Source of the DNA: Azospirillum ramasamyi
Lineage (GTDB): Bacteria > Pseudomonadota > Alphaproteobacteria > Azospirillales > Azospirillaceae
Assembly: GCF_003233655.1 (NCBI RefSeq)
Contig: NZ_CP029829.1
Coordinates: forward strand, 1,994,978-2,058,977
Reading direction: 5' to 3'
DNA: 64,000 nt
Positions 1-8,129 of this stretch are shown one piece after another. The notes under the pieces are model-generated. The model had not been told where the DNA came from. It made no database searches and saw only the letters and a program-made list of their open reading frames with translations. Each line of letters begins with the position of its first letter. Position 1 is the first letter of the stretch. A program made the position numbers and the translations under genes.

Positions 1-1017
1 CATTACGTGACGGCCAGCATCGGCATCGCGCTCTACCCGTCGGACGGCGGTGACGGGCCGGAGCTGCTGCGCAACGCCGACCTCGCCCTCTACCGGGCGA
101 AGGAGCGCGGGCGGAACCGATACGAGTTCTTCACGGCCGAAATCAACGAGCGGGTCCAGCGGCGGATCATGCTGGAAAGCCGCCTGAGGCTCGCCGTGCT
201 GCAATCCGAATTCGTGCTCCACTACCAGCCGATCGTCGAGGCCGAGAGCCGCCGGCCCGCCGCCCTGGAGGCGCTGCTGCGCTGGCGCCAGCCCGACGGC
301 ACGCTGTTGGCGCCGGGACATTTCATCTGCGTGGCGGAAGAGGCCGGGCTGATCGGCGAGATCGGCGCCTGGGTGGTCGAGACGGCGATCCGTGAGACGG
401 CGGGGCTTTTCGGCAGGGAGGCCTCGGCACCGCGGGTCGCCGTCAACGTCTCGCCCCGGCAGCTGCGCGACCCGTGCTTCGTCATCCGCGTGATGGCGGC
501 GCTCGCCGCCCACGGCCTGCCGCCGGGCCGCCTGGAGCTGGAGATCACCGAAGGCGTCCTGATGGACGAGGCGCCGGAGGTGACCGACGCGCTGAACACG
601 CTGTGCGGCCACGGCGTCCGCCTGTCGATCGACGATTTCGGCACCGGCTATTCGAGCTTGAGCTATCTGCAGCGCTATCCCTTCGACATGCTGAAGATCG
701 ACCGCTGCTTCGTCTCCGACGCCACCGATGAGGCGGCGGCGGCCCGGCTGGTCGAAACCATCATCATGATGGCCCATGGCCTCGGCCTGGAAACCATCGC
801 CGAGGGGGTCGAGACGGAGGAGCAGTTCCGCTTCCTGCAATCGAAGGGCTGCGACCTGATGCAGGGCTATCTGATGGGCCGCCCCGCCCCGCTCGCCGAG
901 ATCGCCGCCCGTTTCGCCACCCGTTTCGCCGCCGACGCCGCGCCGCCTCCGCCGAAGTTGCTGGAAGCCGTGGCCGGGGACGGCCCTGCCTTCTCCCCCG
1001 CCCCCTCCGCGGGCTGA
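1..1017 (+). CDS. GGDEF-EAL cyclic-di-GMP protein, 3' part
   Basis: This is the C-terminal part of a cyclic-di-GMP enzyme; the frame is open through base 1, so the start lies outside the window. The first 40 residues are the end of a GGDEF domain (ASIGIALYP, then ADLALYRAKERGRNRYEFF). From about residue 50 a complete EAL phosphodiesterase domain follows. It shows EALLRW, NVS, EITE, DDFGTGYSSL, KID, ETIAEGVET and QGY, so the usual metal and catalytic residues are present and hydrolysis of c-di-GMP to pGpG is likely. Whether the GGDEF half is active cannot be judged because its signature is off the window. The last 35 residues are a Pro/Ala-rich tail. The gene converges on the helicase gene with 3 bp between the stops. 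Confidence 0.93.
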   Translation, partial: HYVTASIGIALYPSDGGDGPELLRNADLALYRAKERGRNRYEFFTAEINERVQRRIMLESRLRLAVLQSEFVLHYQPIVEAESRRPAALEALLRWRQPDGTLLAPGHFICVAEEAGLIGEIGAWVVETAIRETAGLFGREASAPRVAVNVSPRQLRDPCFVIRVMAALAAHGLPPGRLELEITEGVLMDEAPEVTDALNTLCGHGVRLSIDDFGTGYSSLSYLQRYPFDMLKIDRCFVSDATDEAAAARLVETIIMMAHGLGLETIAEGVETEEQFRFLQSKGCDLMQGYLMGRPAPLAEIAARFATRFAADAAPPPPKLLEAVAGDGPAFSPAPSAG

Positions 1018-1020
1018 CCC

Positions 1021-3795
1021 TCACCAGCCCCGCAGGAACTCCGCCGTCTCCTCCACCGCCTGCTTCAGGCCGACGCGGCGCATCTCCACCCCCTCCGGGA
1101 AGGCGCCGGCCAGCCGGCTCGGCATCATGGAATCGAGCAGGATGAAGACGCCGGTGTCGTCGGCGCGGCGGACCAGACGGCCGAAGGCCTGCTTCAGGCG
1201 CAGGCGGGTGATCATGTCCTCGTAGCGGCGGCGGCCGAAGGCGTCGCGCCGGGCACGGTGGAGGATGTCGGGACGCGGCCAGGGCACGCGGTCGAAGACG
1301 ATCAGGCGCAGCGAGCGGCCCGGTACGTCCACGCCGTCGCGCACCGCATCGGTGCCGAGCAGGCAGGCGTGCTCCTCGTTGCGGAAGATGTCGATCAGGG
1401 TGGACACGTCGAGCGGATCGACATGCTGGGCGTAAAGCGGGATGCCGGCCTGATCCAACGGCTCGGCGATGCGCTCGCGCACCGCGCGCAGGCGGCTGAT
1501 CGCGGTGAACAGGCCGAGCCCGCCGCCGCCCGCCGCCAGGAACAGCGACTTGTAGGCCGCCGACACCTGTCCCAGATCGTCCTTGCGCACGTCGTTGACC
1601 ACGAAGACGCGGGTGCGATTCGGGTAGTCGAAGGGGGACGGAACCTGGGCGCGGATCGCCGGGGCCGGCATATGGCTGGCGCCGGAGCGGTCCTCCGCCG
1701 CGCGCCAGTCCTGCCCGGTATCGCCGGTGCCGTCGGTCAGGGTGGCGGAGGTTACCACCAGCCCATGGGCCGGACCGGCCAGCGCCTCGGCGAAGGGAAC
1801 CGTCGGATCGACCCAATGACGGTAGAGTCCGACATCGACGTCGCGGCCGTCGATCCGCTCCACCGCGAACCAATCGACGAAATGCGACGGCGTCTCGGTC
1901 GGCAGGGTGCGCAGCATGGCGCGCCACGCCTCCACCGTCAGGGTGCCGCGGCGGTGCAGGCTGCGCGACAGCGCGTCGATGCGGCGGCGCTGGTCGGAGT
2001 CGAGTTCGGCGCTCTCGTCCTCCAGCCGCTGCGCCAGCCGGCGGGCCAGCGCCTCCACCGGCTCGGACAGGCGGACCAGCGCCTGCTCCAGCTCCGCCGC
2101 CGCTTCCAGCAGGCCATCCACCGGATAAGCCTTGTCGGCCTCCAGGCTGTAGGATCCGCCCTGGCCGGCGGTGCGGGCGTAGACCTGCTGGCGGGCGAGC
2201 AGAAGGAAGCGCTCGGTCGGCCCCTGCGGATTGTCGGCGGCCAGCCGCGCCGACCAGCCGTCGCCGGGCAGGACACGGGCGCCCATCAGGATGTCGTCGA
2301 GGTGGCGCAGCGCCTCCTCGTCGTTGGCGACGATGTCCTCCAGCCGGCGCTTCAGGCCGCGGGCGCGGCTGCGGCCGGTTTCCTCGGCGCCCAGCAGCCA
2401 GCGCCGCAGTTCCTGCGTCTCGCGGCAGGTCAGGTGGCCGGCGAAGGCGCTGTCGGCGGCGTCGAAGACGTGGTGGCCCTCGTCGAAGACATAGCGGCTG
2501 GGCAGCGTCGGCTCCTCGCCGCCACCCAGCGCCGCCTGCACCATCACCAGCGCGTGGTTGGCGATGACGATGTCGGCACGCCGCGCACGCCGCACGCTCT
2601 TCTCGATGTAGCAGCGGGCGTAGTGGTCGCAGGCGGAATAGATGCATTCGCCGCGGCGGTCGGCCAGCCCCATGGTCGGCCCGCGCCCGGCGATGTCGAC
2701 CAGCCAGCCGGGAAAATCGCCGCCGGTCATGTCGCCGTCGCGCGTCGCCGCCGCCCAGCGCGCCATCAGCCCGACGCCGACGGCGTTGTGCGGCTGGAAG
2801 GGCATGGCGCGCACCGCCTCCTCCAGGTTCAGCAGGCACAGGTAATTCTCGCGCCCCTTGCGCAGCACCACCTTGCGCGCCTTGGTCGCCGGGTCGGCAT
2901 AGAGCCGGTCCAGTTCGGCGTCGATCTGGTGCTGGAGGTTGCGGGTGTAGGTGGAAATCCACACCGTCCCGCCATTCTTCTCCGCCCACACCGTGGCCGG
3001 GGCCAGATAGCCCAGCGTCTTGCCGACGCCGGTCCCGGCCTCCGCCAGCACCACGTTGGGGGTGTCGGGCAGCTGGCGCGGGGCGAAGGCGGCGGACACC
3101 GCGCTGGAGTAATCGGCCTGCTGCGGCCGCGGCTCCGCCACCTTGCCCAGCACATTGGCCGACAGCATGACGGCGAGGCGGCGGCGCGCCTCCTCCGGGT
3201 CCACCGGGTTCTGGGCGGGCGGCGGCGGCGGAGCGCCCTCCTCCCACTCCTTGATGCGGGTCCAGACGCGCAGTCCCGACCGGGCGGCGCCCTTCTCCGG
3301 CCCGTCGGGCTTGCCGAGCGCCGCCAGCACCGCCGCCGCCCAGGGCCATCCGGAACGCCCCATCTCCCAGGCGAAGGCGACGGGGTCGGAGGACTCCTCG
3401 CGCCCCACCGCGCCGAGATCGCCCAGCAGGCGGCGCACGGCGCGCTGCAGGGCCAGCGCCTCCGCCTCGTGGCCGTCGGGAGTGGGCAGATCCAGCGCCT
3501 CGGCGATGCCGCGCGGGGTGGGGACGCAGAAGCGGGCGGGATGGACGAAGGCGAACAGTTCTAGCACGTCGAAGGCGGGAAAGCCGTCGATCCCCAGCCG
3601 GCGGGCGAAGGCGCGGGCATGGCAGACCAGCGGCGGCTGGCGGCGCACCCTGGATGCGGCGGCGGCCAGCGACAGTTCCTCCACCTCGCCGTCGAGCGTC
3701 AGCGACACGACGCGGCGCGCGCCGGCAACCATGGCGGGCGCGTCGTCGAGACTGTGGAGCGGGGTGGGATTGGCGGTCAGGTCCATCGGCGGCAC
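1021..3795 (-). CDS. DinG/Rad3-type ATP-dependent DNA helicase
   Basis: A 924-residue superfamily 2 helicase of the XPD/DinG class. Walker A is AGTGVGKT at about residues 250-258. A DEGHH box (in place of the usual DEAH) lies near residue 440. Four cysteines (NYLC near 321, then GEC, SAC and ARC near 380-395) sit between Walker A and Walker B, as expected for the 4Fe-4S cluster of this class. The C-terminal helicase motifs include LVVTSATL, LLGTDAVRDGVDVPG and the QAFGRLVRR motif VI. The first 230 residues are a family-specific N-terminal region, making it longer than E. coli DinG (about 716). Role inferred: 5'-3' unwinding of damaged or structured DNA. The start could also be the Met three codons further in. 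It diverges from mtgA with about 100 bp between. Confidence 0.9.
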   Translation of the reverse strand: MPPMDLTANPTPLHSLDDAPAMVAGARRVVSLTLDGEVEELSLAAAASRVRRQPPLVCHARAFARRLGIDGFPAFDVLELFAFVHPARFCVPTPRGIAEALDLPTPDGHEAEALALQRAVRRLLGDLGAVGREESSDPVAFAWEMGRSGWPWAAAVLAALGKPDGPEKGAARSGLRVWTRIKEWEEGAPPPPPAQNPVDPEEARRRLAVMLSANVLGKVAEPRPQQADYSSAVSAAFAPRQLPDTPNVVLAEAGTGVGKTLGYLAPATVWAEKNGGTVWISTYTRNLQHQIDAELDRLYADPATKARKVVLRKGRENYLCLLNLEEAVRAMPFQPHNAVGVGLMARWAAATRDGDMTGGDFPGWLVDIAGRGPTMGLADRRGECIYSACDHYARCYIEKSVRRARRADIVIANHALVMVQAALGGGEEPTLPSRYVFDEGHHVFDAADSAFAGHLTCRETQELRRWLLGAEETGRSRARGLKRRLEDIVANDEEALRHLDDILMGARVLPGDGWSARLAADNPQGPTERFLLLARQQVYARTAGQGGSYSLEADKAYPVDGLLEAAAELEQALVRLSEPVEALARRLAQRLEDESAELDSDQRRRIDALSRSLHRRGTLTVEAWRAMLRTLPTETPSHFVDWFAVERIDGRDVDVGLYRHWVDPTVPFAEALAGPAHGLVVTSATLTDGTGDTGQDWRAAEDRSGASHMPAPAIRAQVPSPFDYPNRTRVFVVNDVRKDDLGQVSAAYKSLFLAAGGGGLGLFTAISRLRAVRERIAEPLDQAGIPLYAQHVDPLDVSTLIDIFRNEEHACLLGTDAVRDGVDVPGRSLRLIVFDRVPWPRPDILHRARRDAFGRRRYEDMITRLRLKQAFGRLVRRADDTGVFILLDSMMPSRLAGAFPEGVEMRRVGLKQAVEETAEFLRGW

Positions 3796-3898
3796 TATAT
3801 GGCGGCGGCGTGCCGCAAAGCGAGCGCCGGATGTTGACGGAGCGCCGCCTCACCCCCATTGAGGGAAGTCCTGATGGGCCGAGCGGGGACGGGGGTAT

Positions 3899-4573
3899 AT
3901 GCGGAGACTGCTGCGCTGGGCGTTGATCGGGATGGCGGGGCTGGTGGCCTTCACCATCCTGTGGGCGGCCCTCTACCGGGTCGTGCCGCCGCCGGCCACC
4001 CCGCTGATGCTGATGCGGGCGCTGGGCGGCTCCGGCATGACGCGCGACTGGGAACCGCTGGAGCGCATCTCCCCGGCGCTGGTGGAGGCGGTGATCGCGT
4101 CGGAGGACAGCGATTTCTGCGGCCATGGCGGCTTCGACTGGGCCGCGATCGAGGGCGCCTTCGAGGACAACGAGGAGGGCAAGCGCCTGCGCGGCGGCAG
4201 CACGATCAGCCAGCAGACCGCCAAGAACGCCTTCCTCTGGCCCGACCGCAGCTGGACCCGCAAGGGGGCGGAAGCCTGGTTCACCCTTCTGATCGAAGGG
4301 ATGTGGACCAAGCGCCGCATCCTGGAGGTCTATCTGAACATCGTGGAGTGGGACGACGGCGTCTATGGCGCCGAGGCGGCGGCGCGGCACCATTTCGGCA
4401 AATCCGCCGCGGCGCTGACCCGGCGCGAGGCGGCGCTGCTGGCCGTGGTGCTGCCCAGCCCGCGCAACTGGTCGCCCGCCCGCCCCGGCCCCTATGTCTC
4501 CCGGAGGGCGGCGGTGATCGAGCGGCGGATGGCGGTGGTGCGCCGGGACGGGCTGGCGGACTGCGCAAGGTAG
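3899..4573 (+). CDS. mtgA: Monofunctional peptidoglycan transglycosylase
   Basis: A 224-residue glycosyltransferase family 51 enzyme without a penicillin-binding domain, which polymerises lipid II into glycan strands at the periplasmic face. One N-terminal membrane segment (about residues 5-27) anchors it. The catalytic glutamate motif [13 protein letters not shown] is near residue 68 and the second motif [13 protein letters not shown] near residue 100. [31 protein letters not shown] follows as separate conserved stretches. The length matches typical MtgA. The gene stands alone, pointing toward the 3' end of chrR. Confidence 0.95.
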   Translation: MRRLLRWALIGMAGLVAFTILWAALYRVVPPPATPLMLMRALGGSGMTRDWEPLERISPALVEAVIASEDSDFCGHGGFDWAAIEGAFEDNEEGKRLRGGSTISQQTAKNAFLWPDRSWTRKGAEAWFTLLIEGMWTKRRILEVYLNIVEWDDGVYGAEAAARHHFGKSAAALTRREAALLAVVLPSPRNWSPARPGPYVSRRAAVIERRMAVVRRDGLADCAR

Positions 4574-4590
4574 CGCCGGCCGATCCCGCC

Positions 4591-5262
4591 TCAGAACTTG
4601 ATGAAGCGGTTGAACAGCCGCCCCACCGGACCGGTCAGCCTGAGGCCGCCGATGGTGGTGGCGAGGCACAGGCAGCCCTCCGGGTCCGACACCGGCCGGT
4701 GGACCAGCGACGGATCGCCGATGGCGAGGTCGCCCGGCAGGAAGGCGCCGAACTCGTCGGAGAAGCCGCCTTCCAGCACCACGGTCAGTTCGATGCCGCC
4801 ATGGGTGTGCTGGGGCACGCCGACGCCGCCCTTCATGCGGATCAGCCGGGTCGTCCCATCCGGGCCGGACAGCAGATCGATGCAGCGCATGCCCGGCTGC
4901 AGGAAGCGCCAGCCGCCCTCCGCGATCCGGCCATTGCGGTCGAGGCGGCCGCGCAGATAGCTGCGCAGCGGCTCCGGATAGCGCGAACGCTCGGCCGGCG
5001 GCTTCGGAGCGGGACGGCATGGCGCCGGCTGCTCGTGGTCGAGGCGGGCCATCAGCGCTTCCAGGCAGCCGTCGGACAGCGGTTCCGGCTCCAGCTCGTC
5101 GAGCAGGACGCCGCCGATCGCCTCCATCTCCGCCACCTCGTGGCGGCAGGCGGGGCAGAAGGCGAGATGGGTCGCCACGGCGAGCGACGCGCCTTCGGAC
5201 AGGGCGCCGCCGGCATAGTCGATCAGCAGGGTATCGCCCGGATGGTGGCTCGGCCGGATCAT
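4591..5262 (-). CDS. chrR: ChrR-type cupin anti-sigma factor
   Basis: A zinc-binding anti-sigma factor of the ChrR family that holds its ECF sigma partner inactive. The start at 5262 is chosen over an in-frame ATG at 5283 because a GATGAGG ribosome site lies 8 bases upstream and overlaps the sigma stop codon. With that start the N-terminal metal site reads His7, His32, Cys36, Cys39 (THLAFCPAC). This spacing matches the His6/His31/Cys35/Cys38 site described for Rhodobacter ChrR. Residues from about 100 to 215 form a cupin domain (TRLIRMKGGVGVPQHTHGGIELTVVLEGGFSDE). The gene follows the sigma gene with tight coupling, which supports the partner assignment. In this family singlet oxygen or organic hydroperoxides release the sigma factor. 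Confidence 0.9.
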   Translation of the reverse strand: MIRPSHHPGDTLLIDYAGGALSEGASLAVATHLAFCPACRHEVAEMEAIGGVLLDELEPEPLSDGCLEALMARLDHEQPAPCRPAPKPPAERSRYPEPLRSYLRGRLDRNGRIAEGGWRFLQPGMRCIDLLSGPDGTTRLIRMKGGVGVPQHTHGGIELTVVLEGGFSDEFGAFLPGDLAIGDPSLVHRPVSDPEGCLCLATTIGGLRLTGPVGRLFNRFIKF

Positions 5263-5272
5263 CGGAAATGCC

Positions 5273-5848
5273 TCATCCCACATCCCTCAGCGACCGGCGC
5301 AGGCGTTCCATCGCAAGACGCAGCCGCGATTTCACGGTGCCGAGCGGAATGCCGTGTTCCGCGGAGATGACGCTGTGCGGCTTGTCCTCGAAATAGGCCA
5401 TGCGCAGCAGTTCGGCCTGTTCGGGCGGAAGTTCCTTCAGCGCTGCCCGCAGGCGGCCGCTGCTTTCCTTCGCCTCGATCCGGTTGTCGGCGGCCTCCTG
5501 GGGTTCGGGGACCAGGGCCGGATCCTCGGGATCGATCTCCGGCCGCTGTTCGCGGCGCAACACGTCGATTCGCTTGTTGCGCGCGATGGTGAACACCCAG
5601 GTGCCGGCCGAGGCATGGATCGGATCGTAGGTTTCGGCACGACGCCAGACCAACAGCATGACCTCCTGAACAAGCTCCTCCGCCGCACCGGAATCACATC
5701 CCAACCGGCGCAGATACGTCTTCAGCCGTGGCGCGAAGTGGCCGAACAGAACCCCGAACGCCTGACGGTCCCGCTCGCGCCCGACGGCGACGAGCAGTTC
5801 TTCCAGGCTGGGGGCCATGTCGGCCGCGGGGGTGTGCTGGTCCTGCAT
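5273..5848 (-). CDS. rpoE: ECF sigma factor, RpoE-like partner of ChrR
   Basis: A 191-residue extracytoplasmic-function sigma factor. Region 2 (about residues 25-90) includes FGHFAPRLKTYLRRLG and AEELVQEVMLLVWRRAETYDP. Region 4 (about 130-185) includes LPPEQAELLRMAYFEDKPHSVIS and GTVKSRLRLAMERLRRSL. It heads a two-gene unit with chrR, the standard arrangement for the photooxidative-stress group. The start at 5848 gives a normal-length protein; an ATG at 5869 is also possible, and neither has a strong ribosome site. The open frame continues to 6310 without family similarity and is not counted as coding. A TGATCC-N18-TA element lies about 165 bases upstream and suggests autoregulation. Confidence 0.9.
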   Translation of the reverse strand: MQDQHTPAADMAPSLEELLVAVGRERDRQAFGVLFGHFAPRLKTYLRRLGCDSGAAEELVQEVMLLVWRRAETYDPIHASAGTWVFTIARNKRIDVLRREQRPEIDPEDPALVPEPQEAADNRIEAKESSGRLRAALKELPPEQAELLRMAYFEDKPHSVISAEHGIPLGTVKSRLRLAMERLRRSLRDVG

Positions 5849-6011
5849 GGCCCCATTCAAGGGGAACATCGGCCGCCGCACAAGCCGGGGATGGCATCCA
5901 TTCCCGGAATTCGCAGCACCCTCCCCTTCCTGGTCCGATTTTTCAGGTTTCCCGCACCGGTCTCCCGCGCCTCCGGCCGCCACCACGGGGCTGTATGTCG
6001 CATCGTGACCA

Positions 6012-6041
6012 TCGGTACGCAACCGCCCGGCCGCCGGATCA
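6012..6041 (-). promoter_or_regulatory. Candidate ECF-sigma promoter for the rpoE-chrR unit
   Basis: On the minus strand the sequence reads TGATCC, then 18 bases, then TACCGA. The -35 hexamer and the 18-base spacing match what I recall of Rhodobacter sigma-E promoters controlled by the RpoE/ChrR pair (TGATCC-N18-TA...). The -10 side matches only in its first two bases. It points toward rpoE and would leave a leader of about 155 bases. Its position upstream of an rpoE-chrR pair is the main support. Confidence 0.5.
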
Positions 6042-6108
6042 CGAAAAATCCCGACTTCCGGCATTTTGTTCGGATTCGTCCGGCCGCCAAATGAGGTCAT
6101 ATAATTCC

Positions 6109-6130
6109 AAAGCGGATCGGAATCCGCTTT
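6109..6130. repeat. Palindromic repeat overlapping a stop codon (copy 1)
   Basis: AAAGCGGAT and ATCCGCTTT form perfect 9-bp arms around a CGGA loop. The first bases on the minus strand overlap the TAA stop of the MoeA-fusion gene. Two close relatives lie at 16228-16247 and 16319-16340. It could act as a transcript-end hairpin, although no long T-run follows on the minus strand. Confidence 0.75.
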
Positions 6131-8105
6131 AGCGGATGAATCCCATGGCGCGCAGGGCCTCCGCCACCTCCGGCGTCTCCAGCGCCTCGACGAAGCGGCG
6201 GACCGCCGGACGGTCGCGGCGGGCGGCGGGGACGATGAAGTCGTAATGCTCCTCCTGCAGCGGCAGGAAGCCCAGCCCGTACATGGTCGCGGCCGTCTCG
6301 ATGGCCACACCCCAGTCGGCGCGGTTCTGCGCCACCGCGACGGCGACGGCGTTGTGCGACTTGGCCTGGGTCCAATAGCCGGTCGGCCGCGCCGGCCCGA
6401 GCAGGCGGTCGGTCAGGATGCGGGTGCCGCTGCCGGCATTGCGGTTGATCAGGATGCAGTCGGGCAAGCCCGCCACCGCCGCGACCGCCTCGGCCGCGGT
6501 CCTGCCTTCGAAGCGCGGATCGCCGCGGCGGAAGACGATGCCCTGCATCCGGCGATAGCCGGTAACGAGCTCCAGTCCCGGCGCCAGGAAGGGCGTGTTG
6601 TAGGCCCCGGTGGCGGGATCCATCAGATGGACCGGCGCGATGTCGCACTCGCCCCGCCGCGCCGCCGCCAGCCCGCCCATCGAGCCGACATTCAGCGCCT
6701 TGACCGTCATCCCCTCGCCGATCAGGCCGCCGAGCACGGCGTTGAGGCCGATGCACTGGCTTCCCACCACGATCAGGTCGGCCGGGGCAACGGAGCGGCC
6801 GAGCAGCTGGACCGAGACCGGCGTGCCCGCCTCCACCGCCTCCGCCTGGGCGTCGATGGCGAGGAAGCCGTCGGCATGGCTGAAGGCGGTGACGGCGCCG
6901 GATCCCTTGGACAGCGGGTAGGCCGCCAGCGCATCGCCGTCGGCGCCATGGACCAGCGAGACCATGACGTATTCGGTGCGTCCGCGTTCCGATCCCAGCC
7001 GCACCGGCAGGGTGGCCGGCACCTCCTCCGCCGCCGCGGGCGGCAGTCCGGCCATTGCGCGGATCACCGGCGCGACGAAGCTGTGGAAGGTGAACATCGC
7101 GGAGGTCGGGAAACCCGGCAGGATCACCACCGGCTTGCCGCCGGTCACCGCGAGGCACAGCGGCTTGCCGGGCTTCAGCGCCACGCCATGGGCGACGATG
7201 CCGGGATCGGACAGCCGCGCCACGATGCGGTGGGAGCGGTCGCCCGCCCCCTTCGACGTGCCGCCCGACAGCAGCAGCGCGTCGCATTGCAGCCCCTGGG
7301 CGACCAGCCGCTCCAGCGCCTCGTCCTCGTCCGGGGCGATGCCCAGCGGCACCGGCTCGGCCCCCAGCTCGGCCACCGCGGCGGCCAGGATGGCGCCGTT
7401 GCTGTCATAGACCGCCCCGGTGCGGATCGGCTGGCCGGGCGCCACGATCTCGTCGCCGGTGGACAGGATGGCGACGCGCGGCCGGCGCACCACCGCGACC
7501 TCGGCCAGTCCGATGGCGGCGAGCACGCCGATCTCGCGCGAGGTCAGGGATTGGCCCTTGCGCAGGACCACCTCGCCCCGGCCGATGTCGGATCCGGCGG
7601 CGGCGACGAAGGCGCCGGGGGTGGCGGGGCGGGTCAGCGTGACGAACAGGCCGTCGGGGCGTTCCACCGCCTCCGTCGTCTCAACCATCACCACCGCATC
7701 CGCGCCGCGCGGCAGCATGCCGCCGGTCGCGATCACCGTGGCGGTTCCCGGCTCCACCGTCAGTTCGGGGGCATGGCCGGCGGCCAGAACCTCGTCGTTC
7801 AGGCGCAGGGCGACCGGGCTGTCCTCCGCGGCGCCGGCCGTGTCGGCGGCACGCACGGCGAAGCCGTCCACCACCGAACGGTCGAAGCCGGGCACGTCCA
7901 CCTCGGCCGTCACGTCGGCGGAGAGCACGCGGCCGAGGGCCGCGGACAGCGGCACCCGCTCCTCCCCGCGCGGGGACAGGTCGAGATGGCGGTGGAAACG
8001 GGCGCGCGCCTCCTCCCCGCTCACCACCTCCAGGAACTGGTCCTGGCGGGCGGCCTGGGCGACGAAACGGCGGATGTCCTCGCGGCTGCGGTCGGAACTG
8101 TGCAC
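6129..8105 (-). CDS. MoeA-like molybdopterin protein fused to a periplasmic-binding-like domain
   Basis: A 658-residue two-part protein. Residues about 45-430 are a MoeA-type domain, with VPGFDRSVVDGFAVRAADT, TGGMLPRGADAVVMVE, the MPT-binding LLLSGGTSKGAGD and LPGFPTSAMFTF. MoeA inserts molybdenum into the pterin cofactor. Residues about 440-658 are a substrate-binding-like domain (LIVVGSQCIGLNAVLGGL ... CDIAPVHLMDPATGAYN ... ILINRNAGSGTRILTDRLL). This resembles the C-terminal domain found with some molybdate regulators. No signal peptide is present, so the binding domain is presumably cytoplasmic and may sense molybdate or another anion. It is the last gene of the minus-strand run and follows a second MoeA-like gene by 24 bp. 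Confidence 0.88.
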   Translation of the reverse strand: MHSSDRSREDIRRFVAQAARQDQFLEVVSGEEARARFHRHLDLSPRGEERVPLSAALGRVLSADVTAEVDVPGFDRSVVDGFAVRAADTAGAAEDSPVALRLNDEVLAAGHAPELTVEPGTATVIATGGMLPRGADAVVMVETTEAVERPDGLFVTLTRPATPGAFVAAAGSDIGRGEVVLRKGQSLTSREIGVLAAIGLAEVAVVRRPRVAILSTGDEIVAPGQPIRTGAVYDSNGAILAAAVAELGAEPVPLGIAPDEDEALERLVAQGLQCDALLLSGGTSKGAGDRSHRIVARLSDPGIVAHGVALKPGKPLCLAVTGGKPVVILPGFPTSAMFTFHSFVAPVIRAMAGLPPAAAEEVPATLPVRLGSERGRTEYVMVSLVHGADGDALAAYPLSKGSGAVTAFSHADGFLAIDAQAEAVEAGTPVSVQLLGRSVAPADLIVVGSQCIGLNAVLGGLIGEGMTVKALNVGSMGGLAAARRGECDIAPVHLMDPATGAYNTPFLAPGLELVTGYRRMQGIVFRRGDPRFEGRTAAEAVAAVAGLPDCILINRNAGSGTRILTDRLLGPARPTGYWTQAKSHNAVAVAVAQNRADWGVAIETAATMYGLGFLPLQEEHYDFIVPAARRDRPAVRRFVEALETPEVAEALRAMGFIR

Positions 8106-8129
8106 GCGGCAAACCCTTGCAGAGTCAAA

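Noticed and set aside
1258-3564. Long plus-strand open frame opposite the helicase gene
   Set aside because: It has no recognisable domain, is rich in residues produced by GC-rich antisense sequence, and lies wholly opposite a helicase with all expected motifs.
5849-6310. Upstream extension of the sigma factor frame
   Set aside because: It adds about 150 residues without family similarity and would run across the candidate promoter and into the MoeA-fusion gene.
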